DNA of 59,110 nucleotides from NCBI GenBank assembly GCA_947627615.1, contig CANQWS010000020.1, positions 1 through 59,110 of the forward strand. Reading direction: 5' to 3'. Of the stretch, positions 52,549 to 59,110 are shown in pieces. The notes beneath the pieces were generated by a model, which saw only the letters and a list, made by a program, of their open reading frames with translations, had not been told where the DNA came from and did no database searches. This stretch comes from an uncultured Muribaculaceae bacterium. GTDB taxonomy: Bacteria; Bacteroidota; Bacteroidia; Bacteroidales; Muribaculaceae. The position numbers were made by a program, and so were the translations under genes. The first letter of the stretch is position 1, and each line of letters begins with the position of its first letter.

Positions 52549-53739
52549 TCAGGCACGGAGACGTTTCATTCGCTGTGATATGTTGGCCTGTACCACACAA
52601 TAGTCTATCAGCGGGGCAAGCGCGTTCATCAGAAGCACTGCGAGCATGGCGCCTTCGGGATAGCCGTTGTTGTAGACTCGGATTATGATGGCTATGACTC
52701 CAACGAGGAATCCGTAGATGTACTTGCCTATGCCCGTCCTTGCTGCCGTAACGGGGTCCGTGGCCATGAACACTGCCGCAAAGGCGAATCCGCCGTAAAC
52801 CAGCTGGTCTATGGGCAGGATTGCCGAACCCGGATATATCGGACTCTGGAACGTGTAGGCTATCCATCCCATGAACAGTCCGCCGGCAAATACCGATGCC
52901 ATGATTTTCCAGCTTGCTATGCCGGTTATTAGCAGAAGCGCGGCTCCTAAGAGCACACACAGGGTCGATGTCTCGCCGAACGAGCCGGGATAGAGTCCGA
53001 GGAAGGCGTCCCATGTCGACAGGATGTGGCCCGCGGCGTCAGTCGCCGCATCGGCACCGTTGGCAATCTGGTTGAGGGGGGTGGCGCCGGTGAAGGCGTC
53101 GCTGTATTCAACGGTGCCTCCAAGTCCGCAAATCGGGCTTGATGCTATGAATGCCCTGTCGCCGCTCATCTGGGCCGGGTAGCCGAAGAAGAGCACGGCG
53201 CGGGTCACCAGGGCCACGTTGAATATGTTGAATCCGGTTCCTCCGAACACTTCCTTGACGAATATCACCGAGAATGCGGTGGCTACTGCCAGCATCCACA
53301 CCGGTGTCTCTATCGGACAGATCAGCGGTACCAGTATTCCGGTCACGAGAAATCCTTCCTGAATCTCTTCGCCGCGCCACTGGGCCACAATGAATTCAAT
53401 TCCGAGGCCCACCGCGTAGGTCACTATGATTTTCGGCAGTATGGCAAGGAATCCGTAAAGCATTATGTGCCAGAAGTTGAGGTCGGTTATGCCGGAACCT
53501 ATGAAGTTCTGGTAGCCCGTATTGTACATGCCGAATAGCAGACACGGCATCAGGGCGGCCACAACTATGATCATCACTCGTTTCGAGTCTATGCTGTCAT
53601 GCACATGGACTCCTGACTGTGACGTGGAGCGTGGCGTGTAAAGGAATGTTTCAAAGCCGTCAAACACGGAGCGGAGCGACTGATATTTGCCGCCCGGCTC
53701 GAAGTTGGGCTTTATTTTGTCGAGATATTTGCGTAGCAT
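52549..53739 (-). CDS. nqrB: Na+-translocating NADH:quinone reductase subunit B
   Basis: 396 residues from MLRKYLDKIKPNFEPGGKYQ; the first ATG of the frame at 53811 would overlap nqrA and is unlikely. Ten or so helices. DAFTGATPLNQIANG holds the Thr carrying covalent FMN. VHVHDSIDSKRVMIIVVAAL and PVWMLAVATAFSVIFVKEVFGGTGFN-type residues are family signatures. It is a Na+-translocating core subunit. Confidence 0.95.
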   Translation of the reverse strand: MLRKYLDKIKPNFEPGGKYQSLRSVFDGFETFLYTPRSTSQSGVHVHDSIDSKRVMIIVVAALMPCLLFGMYNTGYQNFIGSGITDLNFWHIMLYGFLAILPKIIVTYAVGLGIEFIVAQWRGEEIQEGFLVTGILVPLICPIETPVWMLAVATAFSVIFVKEVFGGTGFNIFNVALVTRAVLFFGYPAQMSGDRAFIASSPICGLGGTVEYSDAFTGATPLNQIANGADAATDAAGHILSTWDAFLGLYPGSFGETSTLCVLLGAALLLITGIASWKIMASVFAGGLFMGWIAYTFQSPIYPGSAILPIDQLVYGGFAFAAVFMATDPVTAARTGIGKYIYGFLVGVIAIIIRVYNNGYPEGAMLAVLLMNALAPLIDYCVVQANISQRMKRLRA

Positions 53740-53816
53740 TGCTTGGCTGTTTGTTTTATTCTTGCTTGATTGTTTGTCTGTGTGCTGTCCGGAATCAGGC
53801 GTCGGGGTCATTCAAG

Positions 53817-55163
53817 TTACTTGCGCACATAGTCAAGGCCCTGTCTCACTATCTTCTGGAGTTCCAGTTTTGACGGGTCTATGTACTCGCACAGGGCGAA
53901 ATCCTCCGGAGCCACTTCGTAGATTCCGAGTTTCTCCATCTGCTCTATGTCGCGTGACAGTATGGCTTTTATCAGATACTCGGGCAGTATGTCCATAGGC
54001 ATCACCTTGTCATACTGTTCCGACATTATCATTGCTCGCCGGCCGCCGTTCAGACGGGCGTCGGGAGCGAATTTCTTTCCCTTGAACAGACTTGACACAA
54101 ACGAACGGCTGGCGCTCATCTTGTTGGGACTCATCGAGGCCCAGCCCATGAACTCGTCAACGTCATCCCCCTCGGGAATCACGGTGACCTGACGGTAGGG
54201 ATAGTGCAGATAGCCGTTGGCACTTTCCTTGTCTCCCGTCAGGACATTGCCCGAGATAACCCGGTGGTTACGTCCGTCCTCCTTCACGTTGCCTTTCAGA
54301 ACAGGGGAGAGGCTGGAGCCGGCCACGGTCCTCACCGTCATGGGGTCCTTCACCTCGGAGCCGGTCACGGCCACCGCCGTTTCCCATTCGGGATAACCGT
54401 AGAGCATCAGTTCGCCTATTCTCACTGCGGTCACAATATCCAGAGTCCAGATGGTCTCGCCCTTGTTGACCGGAGCTATGTTGGCGGCCTGGACTCCGGC
54501 GTTGCCGGCCGGATGCGGGCCTTCTATAATAATATGGTGTACTTCGGGCGGAAGAGCCAGGCTCCAGTCATCGCGTGTCGACACATAGACCTTCCCGCCG
54601 GTAAGTTTGGCCAGCGTTTCCAATCCCTTGGCCATCTCCTTTCCCTTGCCTGTGACCTCCCTCTCGAGCGACGGTGCCAGAGGCGCCGAATCGAATGCCG
54701 TCACAAATATGTTGACCGGCTCCGTTCCGGGCACGGGAACTATGTCGTAGGGGCGCTGACGCATCATGGCCCACAGACCCGATTCCATCATGGCGTTCAT
54801 TATCTCTTCGCGTCCGGCGTCAGGCGCTATGCTGAATTTCTTGCGTCCGGCGCTCTGGCCTTCCTCGGCTGCCACCTCTATGCGCAGAATCTTGCGGCGC
54901 TCGCCGCGTACTATCGCCTTGACCGTTCCGTCCGTCGGCGACACGAGACATATCCTCTCGTTGATCTTGTCATGCATCAGAGGGGCGCCTTTTACTATGG
55001 TGTCGCCCTCCCTCACACTTGGCTTGGGCGTGAATCCCGGAAAATCATCGGGAATGATTGCAACGGTGGCCGGCTTGACAACTTTCACAGGCGACTCGGG
55101 CGTCAGTCCTCCCTGAAGCTGCAGGTCAAGGCCCCGGTGAAGTCTTATGCTGGTTTTGCTCAT
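53817..55163 (-). CDS. nqrA: Na+-translocating NADH:quinone reductase subunit A
   Basis: 448 residues, soluble. IRLHRGLDLQLQGGLTPESP at the start, then GDTIVKGAPLMHDK and TDGTVKAIVRGERRKILRI (biotinyl-lipoyl-like region), and VHHIIIEGPHPAGNAGVQ. The C-terminus carries LEYIDPSK-type residues (ALCEYIDPSKLELQKIVRQG). It is the ubiquinone/menaquinone-side soluble subunit and first gene of the operon. Confidence 0.96.
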   Translation of the reverse strand: MSKTSIRLHRGLDLQLQGGLTPESPVKVVKPATVAIIPDDFPGFTPKPSVREGDTIVKGAPLMHDKINERICLVSPTDGTVKAIVRGERRKILRIEVAAEEGQSAGRKKFSIAPDAGREEIMNAMMESGLWAMMRQRPYDIVPVPGTEPVNIFVTAFDSAPLAPSLEREVTGKGKEMAKGLETLAKLTGGKVYVSTRDDWSLALPPEVHHIIIEGPHPAGNAGVQAANIAPVNKGETIWTLDIVTAVRIGELMLYGYPEWETAVAVTGSEVKDPMTVRTVAGSSLSPVLKGNVKEDGRNHRVISGNVLTGDKESANGYLHYPYRQVTVIPEGDDVDEFMGWASMSPNKMSASRSFVSSLFKGKKFAPDARLNGGRRAMIMSEQYDKVMPMDILPEYLIKAILSRDIEQMEKLGIYEVAPEDFALCEYIDPSKLELQKIVRQGLDYVRK

Positions 55164-55201
55164 GGCTTTAAGCTTGTTGTTTGTTGGTATAATAATGACT
55201 G

Positions 55202-55209
55202 CAAAGTTA
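55202..55209 (-). promoter_or_regulatory. -7 promoter box of the nqr operon
   Basis: TAACTTTG on the minus strand, about 39 nt before the nqrA ATG. Confidence 0.6.
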
Positions 55210-55343
55210 TTGATATTTTTCGACTTTTTATGGATTCTTCACTAAAAAACTTTCATCCTTTTATCGCCATTTTACCCTTTTGCCCTCACCGCTTAAAAAA
55301 ATACTTAATTACTTGCCAAAAGTGAGATTTTTGCATCGAAAAG

Positions 55344-55375
55344 TTTGGAAGTTGTAAAATTTATCAATAATTTTG
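55344..55375 (+). promoter_or_regulatory. Promoter of the exbB-exbD-exbD-tonB operon
   Basis: TTTG at 55344-55347, 20-nt spacer, TAATTTTG at 55368-55375. Both elements match the Bacteroidetes consensus. Confidence 0.75.
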
Positions 55376-55536
55376 CGTAATCCTTACTGACAATCATAAC
55401 CTGTTAAGTTTAGTGACATGCCATGAAATCTCGCTTCCACCAGTGAATTTCCAAGGATGAACTTATTGAAAATTAATAAACTAACTAACTTAAATAAATA
55501 ACCACTTAAATCATCAAAATTTAGTAATTATCTATT
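55376..55536 (+). other. Long 5' leader of exbB
   Basis: About 155 nt separate the promoter from the exbB ATG, longer than most leaders in this window. The sequence is AT-rich, with short repeats (ACTAACTAACTTAAATAAATA) near its end and no open frame. I see no known riboswitch. The rest of the 373-bp gap back to nqrA holds only the two promoters. Confidence 0.4.
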
Positions 55537-56370
55537 ATGGAAGCTCAAAAGCCCACTCAGCAGCCGCAGGCCAAAGCCGCAAACAAAGCTGCAAAAACCG
55601 GTAGCAACGTTTCTGGTATCAAGAATGCTTTCTTGGTAATCATTGCTTGCTTTGTCGTTGCCGTTTGCCTCTTCATTTTCTGGTTCGGCGCCGATATCCA
55701 CTTCGAAGAAGGTCATCCGATCGACATCTGGGGTACTATCTACAAAGGCGGTTTCATCGTGCCTATCCTCCAGACCCTCTTCCTTACCGTTATCGTTCTC
55801 TCTGTTGAGCGTTACATCGCTATGAAGACTGCCAAAGGTAAAGGTAACATCACCAAATTCGTTGCAGGTGTGAAATCTTGCCTTCAGAAAAACGACATCG
55901 CCGGTGCCAAGAAACTTTGCGCCGCTCAGAAAGGTTCAGTTGCAGCTGTTGTTGCCGCCGCTCTCGTTAAATACGAGGAAATGGACAAGAACACCGAACT
56001 GACCAAAGAACAGAAAGTTGCTATGCTTCAGAAAGAAGTTGAGGAAGCAACAGCTCTCGAAATGCCTGCTCTCCAGCAGAATCTCCCCATCGTCGCTACT
56101 ATGACAACCCTCGGTACTCTCGTCGGTCTTCTCGGTACTGTGATGGGTATGATCAAATCATTCCAGGCTCTTGCTCAGTCAGGTGCTCCTGACCCTACCG
56201 AACTCTCTACCGGTATCTCCGAGGCCCTTATCAACACCGCCTTCGGTATCGCAACCGGTGCGTTCGCCGTTATCTCTTATAACTTCTATACCAACAAAAT
56301 CGATAACCTCACCTACGCTATCGACGAAATCGGCTTCTCGATTGTTCAGACATTCGCAGCTACCCACTAA
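55537..56370 (+). CDS. exbB: MotA/TolQ/ExbB family proton-channel protein
   Basis: 277 residues. Membrane helices at about 28-48, 68-86, and two C-terminal ones: LPIVATMTTLGTLVGLLGTV and ISEALINTAFGIATGAFAVI. The second is the conserved Thr/Gly-rich TolQ/ExbB segment. The central cytoplasmic part (about 95-180) is helical. It forms a proton-driven motor with ExbD that energises TonB for outer-membrane uptake. First gene of its operon. Codon use is strongly biased (ATC, GTT, CTC), suggesting high expression. Confidence 0.94.
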   Translation: MEAQKPTQQPQAKAANKAAKTGSNVSGIKNAFLVIIACFVVAVCLFIFWFGADIHFEEGHPIDIWGTIYKGGFIVPILQTLFLTVIVLSVERYIAMKTAKGKGNITKFVAGVKSCLQKNDIAGAKKLCAAQKGSVAAVVAAALVKYEEMDKNTELTKEQKVAMLQKEVEEATALEMPALQQNLPIVATMTTLGTLVGLLGTVMGMIKSFQALAQSGAPDPTELSTGISEALINTAFGIATGAFAVISYNFYTNKIDNLTYAIDEIGFSIVQTFAATH

Positions 56371-56420
56371 TCCCTGTTACTTATAATATTATAACCTAAT
56401 CTTTCTATTATTTAAGTAAT

Positions 56421-57137
56421 ATGGGAAAAGTAAAAATTAAAAGAAAAAGTACCCTCATCGACATGACCGCGATGAGTGACGTAACTGTTCTTTTGCTTAC
56501 TTTCTTCATGTTGACCTCTACCTTCCTTCAGAAAGAACCTGTGACCGTGATCACTCCTTCTTCTGTTTCTGAAACGAAGGTGCCTACCGCCAACCTCGCT
56601 TCTGTGCTCGTCAGCCCCGAAGGTAAAGTGTTCATCTCTATCGCCGGTGAAGCTGACCCCAATGTGGCAGGTGGTGAATGGGCCACGGAGCCTATCCGCA
56701 AGGAAGCTCTCAAGAACGCAATTGCCGAATACAACAAAAACCACTCCAACAAAGTTTCTCTCACCGAATCTGAGCTCGAGACTTTCTCTAAGATTGGTTC
56801 ATTCGGAGTTCCTTTGAGAGACATGAAGAAGTTCTTGAACATGTCGCAAACCGAACAGGACAAGTACATCTCTGATATGAACAACCCCGGCGTGGGTATT
56901 CCTATCGATGACAACAAAGACCTTCAGAAACCCAACGAATTCCAGATCTGGATGCGTGCCATCTACTCTGCCGGCAACGAAAACCTCCAGAGCCAGATGA
57001 AGAAAGGTGAAGGTATCGCTGTCAAAGCCGACAAGGACACCCCCTACGAAACCGTTCATAACGTGCTTGACAACCTCCAGACCCTCAAGATGAACCGCTT
57101 CAGCTTGATGACTGCACTTAAAACCGAACAGGATTAA
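56421..57137 (+). CDS. exbD: ExbD/TolR family protein, first copy
   Basis: 238 residues. VKIKRKSTLIDMTAMSDVTV then LLLTFFMLTSTF contains the membrane helix with the critical proton-carrying Asp in MSDVTVLLL. The periplasmic part is longer than in E. coli ExbD (141 residues), with an added stretch at about 100-185 including SKIGSFGVPLRDMKKFLNMS. The usual end, PYETVHNVLDNLQTLKMNRF, is present. Next to a second ExbD. Confidence 0.92.
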   Translation: MGKVKIKRKSTLIDMTAMSDVTVLLLTFFMLTSTFLQKEPVTVITPSSVSETKVPTANLASVLVSPEGKVFISIAGEADPNVAGGEWATEPIRKEALKNAIAEYNKNHSNKVSLTESELETFSKIGSFGVPLRDMKKFLNMSQTEQDKYISDMNNPGVGIPIDDNKDLQKPNEFQIWMRAIYSAGNENLQSQMKKGEGIAVKADKDTPYETVHNVLDNLQTLKMNRFSLMTALKTEQD

Positions 57138-57142
57138 TCATT

Positions 57143-57901
57143 ATGGCACAGATAGAACAATCAGACAAGGGCGGCAAAAAGAAAAAAGGCGCCCAGAAAA
57201 AGATTCCTATCCATGTGGACTTCACGCCCATGGTGGATATGAACATGCTTTTGATTACATTCTTTATGCTTTGTACCACTATGATTAAGTCCCAGACTCT
57301 GCAGATCACCCTCCCTACCAACGAGAAGGTCGATCAGACTGAGATGACACAAGCTAAAGAATCCGAAGCCATAACTCTCATTGTTGACACCGAACGCGAC
57401 GCCGACGGTAACATCAAGAAAGATGAAAATGGCAAACCCCTGAACATCGTTTACTACTATGAAGGTAAACCCGAAGTAACCAACGAGACAATCGACGCAG
57501 CTTCAGGTCTTCTGACCGCCAACAAGCTCCAGCGCGAAGCTTTCGTAGGTAACGAAGGTGACATCCAGCGTGGTATCCGCAAAATCCTCCATGACCGCAA
57601 TGCTGAAGTTCTCAAACGCATCGACGTCCTCAAAAAGGACTGGCGCGAAAAGAAATTCTCGTCCAACAAGGATATCAACGACAGCATCTACCAGGCTCGT
57701 GCTAAAGAAATCCGCAATGACTCCACTCTGACCCGTCCGGTTGTAGTCATCAAGGCTACTCCCCAGGCTTCGTGGGAAGGTCTTATCGGTGCTCTCGACG
57801 AAATGCAGATCAATCAGATTTCACGTTATCAGATCGATAACATGAACAACATTGACTCTCTTATGGTTATTGACTACGTGGCTCGCCACGGTAAGAAATA
57901 A
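57143..57901 (+). CDS. exbD: ExbD/TolR family protein, second copy
   Basis: 252 residues. A Lys-rich start, then IHVDFTPMVDMNMLLITFFM with the conserved Asp in the membrane helix. The periplasmic domain is extended (about 60-252) and ends in LIGALDEMQINQISRYQIDN. It begins 5 nt after the first exbD, so the two are co-translated and may form a heterodimer. Confidence 0.92.
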   Translation: MAQIEQSDKGGKKKKGAQKKIPIHVDFTPMVDMNMLLITFFMLCTTMIKSQTLQITLPTNEKVDQTEMTQAKESEAITLIVDTERDADGNIKKDENGKPLNIVYYYEGKPEVTNETIDAASGLLTANKLQREAFVGNEGDIQRGIRKILHDRNAEVLKRIDVLKKDWREKKFSSNKDINDSIYQARAKEIRNDSTLTRPVVVIKATPQASWEGLIGALDEMQINQISRYQIDNMNNIDSLMVIDYVARHGKK

Positions 57902-57944
57902 TTGATGTCAGATTTTATATGTTTAACTGTAAAAAAGCAAAGAA

Positions 57945-58814
57945 ATGGCTAAAGATGTAGATCTTTCATCAAAAGAATGGCGTGACCTTGTCTTCGAAGG
58001 CAAGAACAAAGACTATGGTGCGTATGAAATGCGCAGCAATTCAGTCAAGCGTCATAACCGTGCAATGCTCGTAATCCTTATTATTCTTGCTCTCGTTGCC
58101 GTTCTCGGAGTTCTCGTAAACACCGTGATCGCAGCAGCCGAAGCTCGCCCTGAAGATGAGAACGAACAGGCTCTCGTTGAAATGGCAGTTGAGGAAACTC
58201 CTGAGGAAGAAGAACAGGAACCTGAGGAACAGCGTTACGAAGAACCCGAACCCGAGGTTATCAAGGAAGAGCTTCTCAACACTGTGAAACTCACCGAGAT
58301 TGCCATCACCGAGGACGATAAGGTTACTGAAACCATCAAGAACCAGGATGAACTCAAGGAAACCGAAACCGCTGTCGGTGTAACCAACGAAGACCGTGGT
58401 GTCGACGACATCATCAACGCTGAAGTTCACCGTGACGTGGTTGTTGTCGAGGAAAAGAAACCCGAACCCATCGTAGAGAAGAAAGAAGATGACAACAAAG
58501 TCTTCACTTCTGTAGAGCAGATGCCGGTTTATCCCGGTGGTGAAGGTGCCCTTCTCGCTGACGTATCCAAGAACATCCGTTACCCGAGCGTAGCTCAGGA
58601 AAATGGTATCGAAGGTAAAGTAATCGTACAGTTCGTTGTAACCAAAAACGGTACCGTAGGCGAAGTCAAGATTGCCCGTGGTAAAGACCCCGACCTTGAC
58701 AAAGAAGCCAAACGCGTGGTGAAGACCCTCAAGAAATTCACCCCCGGTAAGATGAACGGTAACCCCGTCAACGTATGGTACACCCTCCCCATCACCTTCA
58801 AACTCCAGAAATAA
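57945..58814 (+). CDS. tonB: TonB family protein
   Basis: 289 residues. Cytoplasmic start (SSKEWRDLVFEGKNKDYGAY EMR, a typical Bacteroidetes TonB opening), one helix at about 46-66, a Glu/Pro/Val-rich spacer (about 75-190), and the TonB C-terminal domain (about 205-289): VFTSVEQMPVYPGGEGALLA, YPSVAQENGIEGKVIVQFVV and WYTLPITFKLQK. It passes energy to TonB-dependent receptors. Last gene of the operon. Confidence 0.95.
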   Translation: MAKDVDLSSKEWRDLVFEGKNKDYGAYEMRSNSVKRHNRAMLVILIILALVAVLGVLVNTVIAAAEARPEDENEQALVEMAVEETPEEEEQEPEEQRYEEPEPEVIKEELLNTVKLTEIAITEDDKVTETIKNQDELKETETAVGVTNEDRGVDDIINAEVHRDVVVVEEKKPEPIVEKKEDDNKVFTSVEQMPVYPGGEGALLADVSKNIRYPSVAQENGIEGKVIVQFVVTKNGTVGEVKIARGKDPDLDKEAKRVVKTLKKFTPGKMNGNPVNVWYTLPITFKLQK

Positions 58815-58838
58815 CGCATATTTCACCCTCCCGATAAG

Positions 58839-58867
58839 AAAGGCGGACCCCACCCGGGCCCGCCTTT
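58839..58867 (+). terminator. Terminator of the exb-tonB operon
   Basis: AAAGGCGGACCC (58839-58850) pairs with GGGCCCGCCTTT (58856-58867), one mismatch, 5-nt loop, followed by CCCTTTTT. Confidence 0.85.
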
Positions 58868-58917
58868 CCCTTTTTCCCCCCTATTTCACCCTCTCCCCCG
58901 TATTTACTCCCTTCTAT

Positions 58918-58962
58918 AGCAGCTAAAATAGCTAAAACAGCTAAAACAGCTATGTCAGCTAC
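58918..58962. repeat. Five tandem 9-bp repeats (nnCAGCTAA), right copy
   Basis: AGCAGCTAA, AATAGCTAA, AACAGCTAA, AACAGCTAT, GTCAGCTAC. This is the inverted counterpart of the array at 160-204, at the same distance from the terminal gene. The flanking DNA is also alignable. Confidence 0.8.
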
Positions 58963-59021
58963 CACAATTCCCATCCCTCCCATTTTTAGCTTTTCGCACA
59001 CCAACCCCGTCTCCGCCGTCG

Positions 59022-59029
59022 TATCTTTG
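59022..59029 (+). promoter_or_regulatory. -7 promoter box of the right-end gene
   Basis: TATCTTTG fits the consensus, 5 nt before the ATG at 59035, as in the left copy. Confidence 0.6.
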
Positions 59030-59033
59030 CCGG

Positions 59034-59110
59034 CATGAGACGCACCGCACTGATAAAGACACCATCGCGCTACCACGCCGACCGCCGCGACCATGCCGCG
59101 CAGTTCGAGC
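59034..59110. repeat. Right copy of the 77-nt perfect terminal inverted repeat
   Basis: Reverse complement of bases 1-77 with no mismatch; see the left copy. Confidence 0.9.
59035..59110 (+). CDS. 5' end of an unrecognised multi-copy gene (right copy)
   Basis: The same 25 codons as at 1-76 (MRRTALIKTPSRYHADRRDH onward), running off the right end. The promoter box here matches the consensus well. Product unknown. Confidence 0.55.
   Translation, partial: MRRTALIKTPSRYHADRRDHAAQFE

Noticed and set aside
54204-55325. 373-residue frame opposite nqrA
   Set aside because: Shadow of nqrA, with no recognisable motif or promoter.
55376-55536. Riboswitch in the exbB leader
   Set aside because: The leader is long, but I could not match it to any known riboswitch or find a strong fold by eye.

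Overview
The window looks like a chromosomal contig from a gut Bacteroidales bacterium, most likely of the Muribaculaceae type. The reasons are the many Bacteroidetes -7 promoter boxes (TAnnTTTG), the lack of strong Shine-Dalgarno sites, the Na+-translocating NADH:quinone reductase (nqrABCDEF), a two-ExbD TonB system, secreted glycosidases and the gene content overall. This is inferred from sequence features only; no database search was run.

Layout. The two contig ends are inverted copies of each other: 77 nt are identical, and each opens an unrecognised gene running off the contig. Each copy is preceded by a related promoter block with five 9-bp repeats. Positions 1041-11160 (minus strand) hold the most striking locus: FHA protein, 27-aa membrane microprotein, PP2C phosphatase, a 1396-aa fusion of a SEDS glycosyltransferase (RodA/FtsW) to a class B penicillin-binding protein, a second FHA protein, a Ser/Thr kinase and an acyltransferase-3 membrane protein. 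Content and order mirror the actinobacterial fhaA-fhaB-pstP-rodA-pbpA-pknA-pknB cell-wall signalling locus, with rodA and pbpA fused.

Positions 11255-21700 carry a secreted EEP-family protein, a thiol peroxidase fused behind an exported protein, a small beta-barrel, a PepSY-like protein, a DUF362/MFS pair, an AI-2E-type transporter, MltG and a lipoprotein. A 718-bp decayed IS5-like element (21701-22418) sits against an AraC regulator that diverges from a GH36 alpha-galactosidase. Then come a short ferredoxin gene, a frameshifted NapH-like iron-sulfur membrane protein, an OxyR-type regulator, an acyl-CoA synthetase, mtaB with a glycosyltransferase, and an NlpC/P60-tcdA pair.

Positions 33871-39320 are housekeeping: HtrA protease, panC-panD, ffh, folD and tRNA-His. 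A two-gene acetylesterase/GH5 mannanase unit follows, then an intact IS1634-type insertion sequence (42576-44167), a C1B cysteine peptidase, a small membrane protein, an AspT/YidE-type transporter with a histidine kinase, the nqr operon (minus) and the exbB-exbD-exbD-tonB operon (plus).

Several units fit together: peptidoglycan synthesis and its phospho-control (the kinase locus, MltG, NlpC/P60), peroxide defence (Tpx, OxyR), sodium bioenergetics and TonB energisation (nqr, exb/tonB), and breakdown of galactosylated, acetylated mannan-like glycans.
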